Below, in pieces: positions 63,570 through 64,000 of a stretch of 64,000 nt of DNA; position 1 is the stretch's first letter, and each line of letters opens with the position of its first letter. The notes beneath the pieces are model-generated. The model saw only the letters and a program-made list of their open reading frames with translations. It was not told where the DNA came from and searched no databases. A program made the translations under genes and the position numbers. Origin of the DNA: Pseudoalteromonas sp. NC201. Its GTDB lineage: Bacteria; Pseudomonadota; Gammaproteobacteria; Enterobacterales; Alteromonadaceae. The stretch spans positions 2,045,125 through 2,109,124 of the forward strand of contig NZ_CP022522.1 in assembly GCF_002850255.1 (NCBI RefSeq). The letters run 5' to 3'.

Positions 63570-64000
63570 ATGTTAGGTCAAATCAAAATGTTAACCATTG
63601 AAGAGCTTACCGCTGAAGGGGCTTATTTAAACGGTGGTGAGCTTGGTGACGTGTTTCTTCCTCGAGCAGAGGTGCCAAAGCACACCGAAGAAGGTGACTC
63701 TGTTGAAGTATTTATCTATTTAGATAACTTGGGACACGCAACGGCAACAACCAAAAAGCCACTTGCACAAGTCGGTGAGTTTGCTCTGCTGCGCGTAAAA
63801 GAGATCAATAAGGTTGGTGCTTTTATGGATTTGGGTATTGAAAAAGACGTGTTAGCGCCTTTCAATGAACAAAAACCGAAAATGCGCGACGGCTATAGCT
63901 ATTTGGTTAGGCTTTACCTAGACAACGCCAGTAAGCGTATTTGTGCGTCTAGTGCGCTGGGTAAATTTTTGAGTAAATCAAAAGCCGAGTACGAAAAATT
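63570..64000 (+). CDS. CvfB-like S1 RNA-binding protein (3' truncated by window)
   Basis: ATG at 63570 with GAGGAA upstream, and 143 codons visible. Segments match the first two S1-like domains of CvfB/YitL proteins (GGELGDVFLPRAEVPK; EVFIYLDNLGHATATTKKP; VGAFMDLGIEKDVLAPFNEQ). CvfB-type proteins bind RNA and influence virulence or gene expression in some bacteria. Co-transcribed with the helicase. Confidence 0.82.
   Translation, partial: MLGQIKMLTIEELTAEGAYLNGGELGDVFLPRAEVPKHTEEGDSVEVFIYLDNLGHATATTKKPLAQVGEFALLRVKEINKVGAFMDLGIEKDVLAPFNEQKPKMRDGYSYLVRLYLDNASKRICASSALGKFLSKSKAEYEK

Overview
The window looks like a chromosomal segment of a marine gammaproteobacterium of the Alteromonadales, most likely Pseudoalteromonas or a close relative. 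The pointers are moderate AT richness, a divergent bioA / bioBFCD locus, a rhombosortase, NAD-malic enzyme, MiaE, a TgpA/DUF58/MoxR set, FklB and asnS. The genus is inferred from gene content and family resemblance, not from a search.

Left part (1-13 kb). A tight five-gene minus-strand operon (7539 down to 667) encodes an HTH-receiver protein, a receiver-EAL phosphodiesterase, a receiver-HDOD protein, a receiver protein with a PAS-like tail and a GAF/PAS/PAS/GAF/GGDEF cyclase. No histidine kinase is present. An NhaC-type transporter and a second minus-strand operon (receiver, MoxR ATPase, DUF58, TgpA transglutaminase) follow.

13-37.9 kb is mostly housekeeping. It holds an S41 protease, miaE, a sulfotransferase, a MAPEG protein, a SIMPL protein, maeA, ggt, rrtA, an S9 peptidase lipoprotein, purEK, a TetR regulator divergent from a small membrane protein with twin palindromic operators, htpX, a secreted Calx-beta/DUF4114-like protein, the biotin locus with a BirA-type operator, and a KamA-family radical SAM protein. 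Short palindromic MITE-like elements sit in the gaps (17352-17614; 31001-31195 and relatives). A strongly folded leader or small RNA lies at about 24525-24641.

37.9-51.9 kb is accessory. It carries two orphan genes with attC-like flanks, a duplicated 5' piece of a REP-type (Y1) transposase gene, an IS110-family element, the full transposase gene, direct repeats, a DUF4760-like protein and a P-loop kinase, and then asnS. Directly after asnS lies the most interesting locus (46387-51752): a heme-binding-type beta-barrel protein, a Cys-rich precursor-like protein with six 15-residue repeats (about 52 Cys in 256 residues), a fused E1-like/YcaO cyclodehydratase, and an oxidoreductase resembling the thiazolinyl imide reductases of yersiniabactin and pyochelin synthesis. 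I read this as an unusual thiazoline, and possibly thiazolidine, forming RiPP pathway. It has no SagB-type dehydrogenase, protease or exporter nearby.

51.9-64 kb returns to core genes: fklB, tRNA-Ser(UGA), two small membrane proteins, an RND efflux pair, a Sua5/TsaC protein, an aldehyde dehydrogenase, trhO, a DEAD-box helicase and a truncated CvfB-like S1 protein at the right edge.
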